Source: an uncultured Lachnospiraceae bacterium
GTDB taxonomy: Bacteria; Bacillota; Clostridia; Lachnospirales; Lachnospiraceae
Assembly: GCA_904395885.1 (NCBI GenBank)
Contig: CAJFOF010000007.1
Span: 1 to 52,371 of the forward strand
Reading direction: 5' to 3'
Length of the DNA: 52,371 nucleotides
Part shown: positions 51,280-52,371 of the stretch, in pieces
How the letters are laid out: the number at the start of each line of letters is the position of its first letter
Numbering within the stretch: position 1 is the stretch's first letter
Program-made: the position numbers and the translations under genes
Notes under the pieces: generated by a model
Databases searched by the model: none
Told to the model about the DNA's origin: nothing
The model's input: the letters and a program-made list of their open reading frames with translations, nothing else

Positions 51280-52371
51280 ATGGGAATGGAACAATGGAGA
51301 GGCGCTGCCCTTCAAAGCAGAGAAGAGCTGGGGAGACTGGCGGAAGAAATGGTTTCCAGCGGTGCGAAAAATCTGAGTGATAAGAAAGCATGGCTGAATG
51401 CCGGGGAGAGCGGAGCAAGGTATCCCCATAAGACGGCGTGGACGGAAGGGTTTCTCAGACCGCTGTTTGGTCTGGCACCTTTAGGTGCCGGGGGATTTCG
51501 GACAGATTTGTGGGAAATTTATCTGGAGGGAATTAAAAATGGAACGGATCCGGGCTGCTCAGAATACTGGGGGAGATTAGAGGGAAAAGACCAGAAAATC
51601 GTAGAGATGGCTTCCCTTGGCCTGGCCCTTGCCATGGTTCCAGAGCGCATCTGGGAGCCACTGAATCCCAAGGAGAAGGCCAGACTGGAACAATGGCTTC
51701 TGCAGATTAATTCGGCGCCTCTGGCGGCCAATAACTGGCTGTTTTTTCCTGTGATTGTTAATATTGGTCTGAAACGGGTCGGGGCTTCTTACAGCAAGGA
51801 GATTATAGCCCAGGCCCTGGAAAAAATAGAGGACTGTTACCTTTCAGACGGATGGTATTCCGATGGGCCGGGGCTTCAGAGAGATTACTATATCTCCTTT
51901 GCCATGCATTTTTATGGGTTGCTTTACAGTGTTTTTATGGGGGAGGAGGATCCGAAAAGAGCGGTTGTATATAGGGAAAGGGCAGAGTGGTTTGCTAAAG
52001 ATTTTATATATTGGTTTGCTTCAGACGGAACCGCTCTTCCGTTTGGAAGGAGTCTGACATACCGATTTGCAATGGTCGCGTTCTGGAGTGCCGCGGCCTT
52101 TGCCGGCGTGGAGATTGGCTCCTGGGGAATAATGAAAGGAATCATTCTCAGAAATATTCGATGGTGGATGAAGCAGCCGGTCTTTAATCGGGACGGACTT
52201 CTGACCATCGGCTACCGCTATCCCAATTTAAAGATGGCGGAATTTTATAATGCTCCGGGTTCGCCGGCCTGGGCTATGAAGGCATTCCTGGTTCTGGCGC
52301 TTCCTGAGACTCATCCTTTCTGGACGGCAAGGGAAGAGAGTCTTCCGGTGCTTTCGCATGTGTCTGTCCAA
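51280..52371 (+). CDS. DUF2264 domain protein (partial, cut by the window end)
   Basis: An open frame of 364 codons from ATG 51280 that runs off the right edge without a stop. It carries no signal peptide. Motifs of DUF2264 are NNWLFFPVIVNIGLKRVG, DGWYSDGPGLQRDYYISFAM, FGRSLTYRFAMVAFWSAAAF and FYNAPGSPAWAMKAFLVLAL, consistent with an (alpha/alpha)-barrel. From memory, members of this family have been linked to beta-glucuronidase-type glycoside hydrolases; that would fit the uronide theme. It starts 12 bases after the PHP gene, in the same operon. Confidence 0.8.
   Translation, partial: MGMEQWRGAALQSREELGRLAEEMVSSGAKNLSDKKAWLNAGESGARYPHKTAWTEGFLRPLFGLAPLGAGGFRTDLWEIYLEGIKNGTDPGCSEYWGRLEGKDQKIVEMASLGLALAMVPERIWEPLNPKEKARLEQWLLQINSAPLAANNWLFFPVIVNIGLKRVGASYSKEIIAQALEKIEDCYLSDGWYSDGPGLQRDYYISFAMHFYGLLYSVFMGEEDPKRAVVYRERAEWFAKDFIYWFASDGTALPFGRSLTYRFAMVAFWSAAAFAGVEIGSWGIMKGIILRNIRWWMKQPVFNRDGLLTIGYRYPNLKMAEFYNAPGSPAWAMKAFLVLALPETHPFWTAREESLPVLSHVSVQ

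Noticed and set aside
1-52371. tRNA, rRNA, CRISPR arrays, IS elements or prophage genes
   Set aside because: No T-arm GGTTCGAATCC-type consensus, regularly spaced repeats, transposase or integrase motifs were seen while reading both strands.

Overview
The window looks like the chromosome of a spore-forming Clostridia species, most likely a Lachnospiraceae gut commensal. The grounds are the complete spoIIAA-spoIIAB-sigF cassette followed by spoVAA-AB-AC, a T-box leader, strong AGGAGG-type ribosome binding sites, low-to-moderate GC, and several families typical of that group (DUF4364, DUF3793, DUF2871, DUF5716/DUF5717-like, YlmC/YmxH). Family names were assigned by reading motifs, not by database search. 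I saw no tRNA, rRNA, CRISPR array, insertion sequence or integrase.

Layout. 1-458: a many-armed inverted-repeat element and a terminator, no convincing gene. 459-3073 (minus strand): coaX (type III pantothenate kinase) overlapping an IbrA/IbrB-type pair (PAPS-reductase-like protein plus ParB/sulfiredoxin-like protein). 3190-8157: coaBC, then prfC-yqeY-peptidase. 8158-11281: a methionine-import operon metN-metI-metQ preceded by a Met/Cys-rich leader peptide and an intrinsic terminator, which looks like a ribosome-mediated attenuator. 11453-21611: a housekeeping run with a YlmC/YmxH protein, nrdR, yqeG-like phosphatase, an AroD-AroK fusion, efp, an NlpC/P60 wall hydrolase, argS, a SWIM/SNF2 helicase, a DUF4364 protein and a small membrane protein. 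21746-27429: a tight three-gene operon of unknown function (very large two-domain/helical-repeat protein, Hsp70/actin-like ATPase-fold protein, TPR protein). 27513-28938: a ferredoxin-type aldo/keto reductase and an ArsC/Spx-like protein. 28928-33246: a valine T-box controlling GNAT-NUDIX-valS.

33347-38171: a lysophospholipase-like hydrolase (minus), a DUF3793-flavodoxin pair behind two DtxR/IdeR-like palindromes, an AIM24-family protein, and a small protein plus a membrane-anchored TPR protein. 38268-41592: the spoIIA operon running directly into a 52-residue membrane peptide and spoVAA-AB-AC; spoVAD/AE are not present. 41656-43459: a TetR regulator with two matching operators and two membrane proteins. 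43858-52371: one long catabolic operon with an LplA/LplB/YtcP-type oligosaccharide ABC importer, a sulfatase, a GH88 unsaturated-uronyl hydrolase, a PHP-domain metallohydrolase and a DUF2264 protein cut by the window edge. This last block probably imports and dismantles a sulfated, uronic-acid-containing oligosaccharide such as a glycosaminoglycan fragment.

The most interesting items are the Met-codon-rich leader in front of metNIQ, the uncharacterised DUF5717/Hsp70-like/TPR operon, the structured element at the left edge, the coaX-ibrA-ibrB arrangement, and the sulfatase/GH88/PHP/DUF2264 locus.
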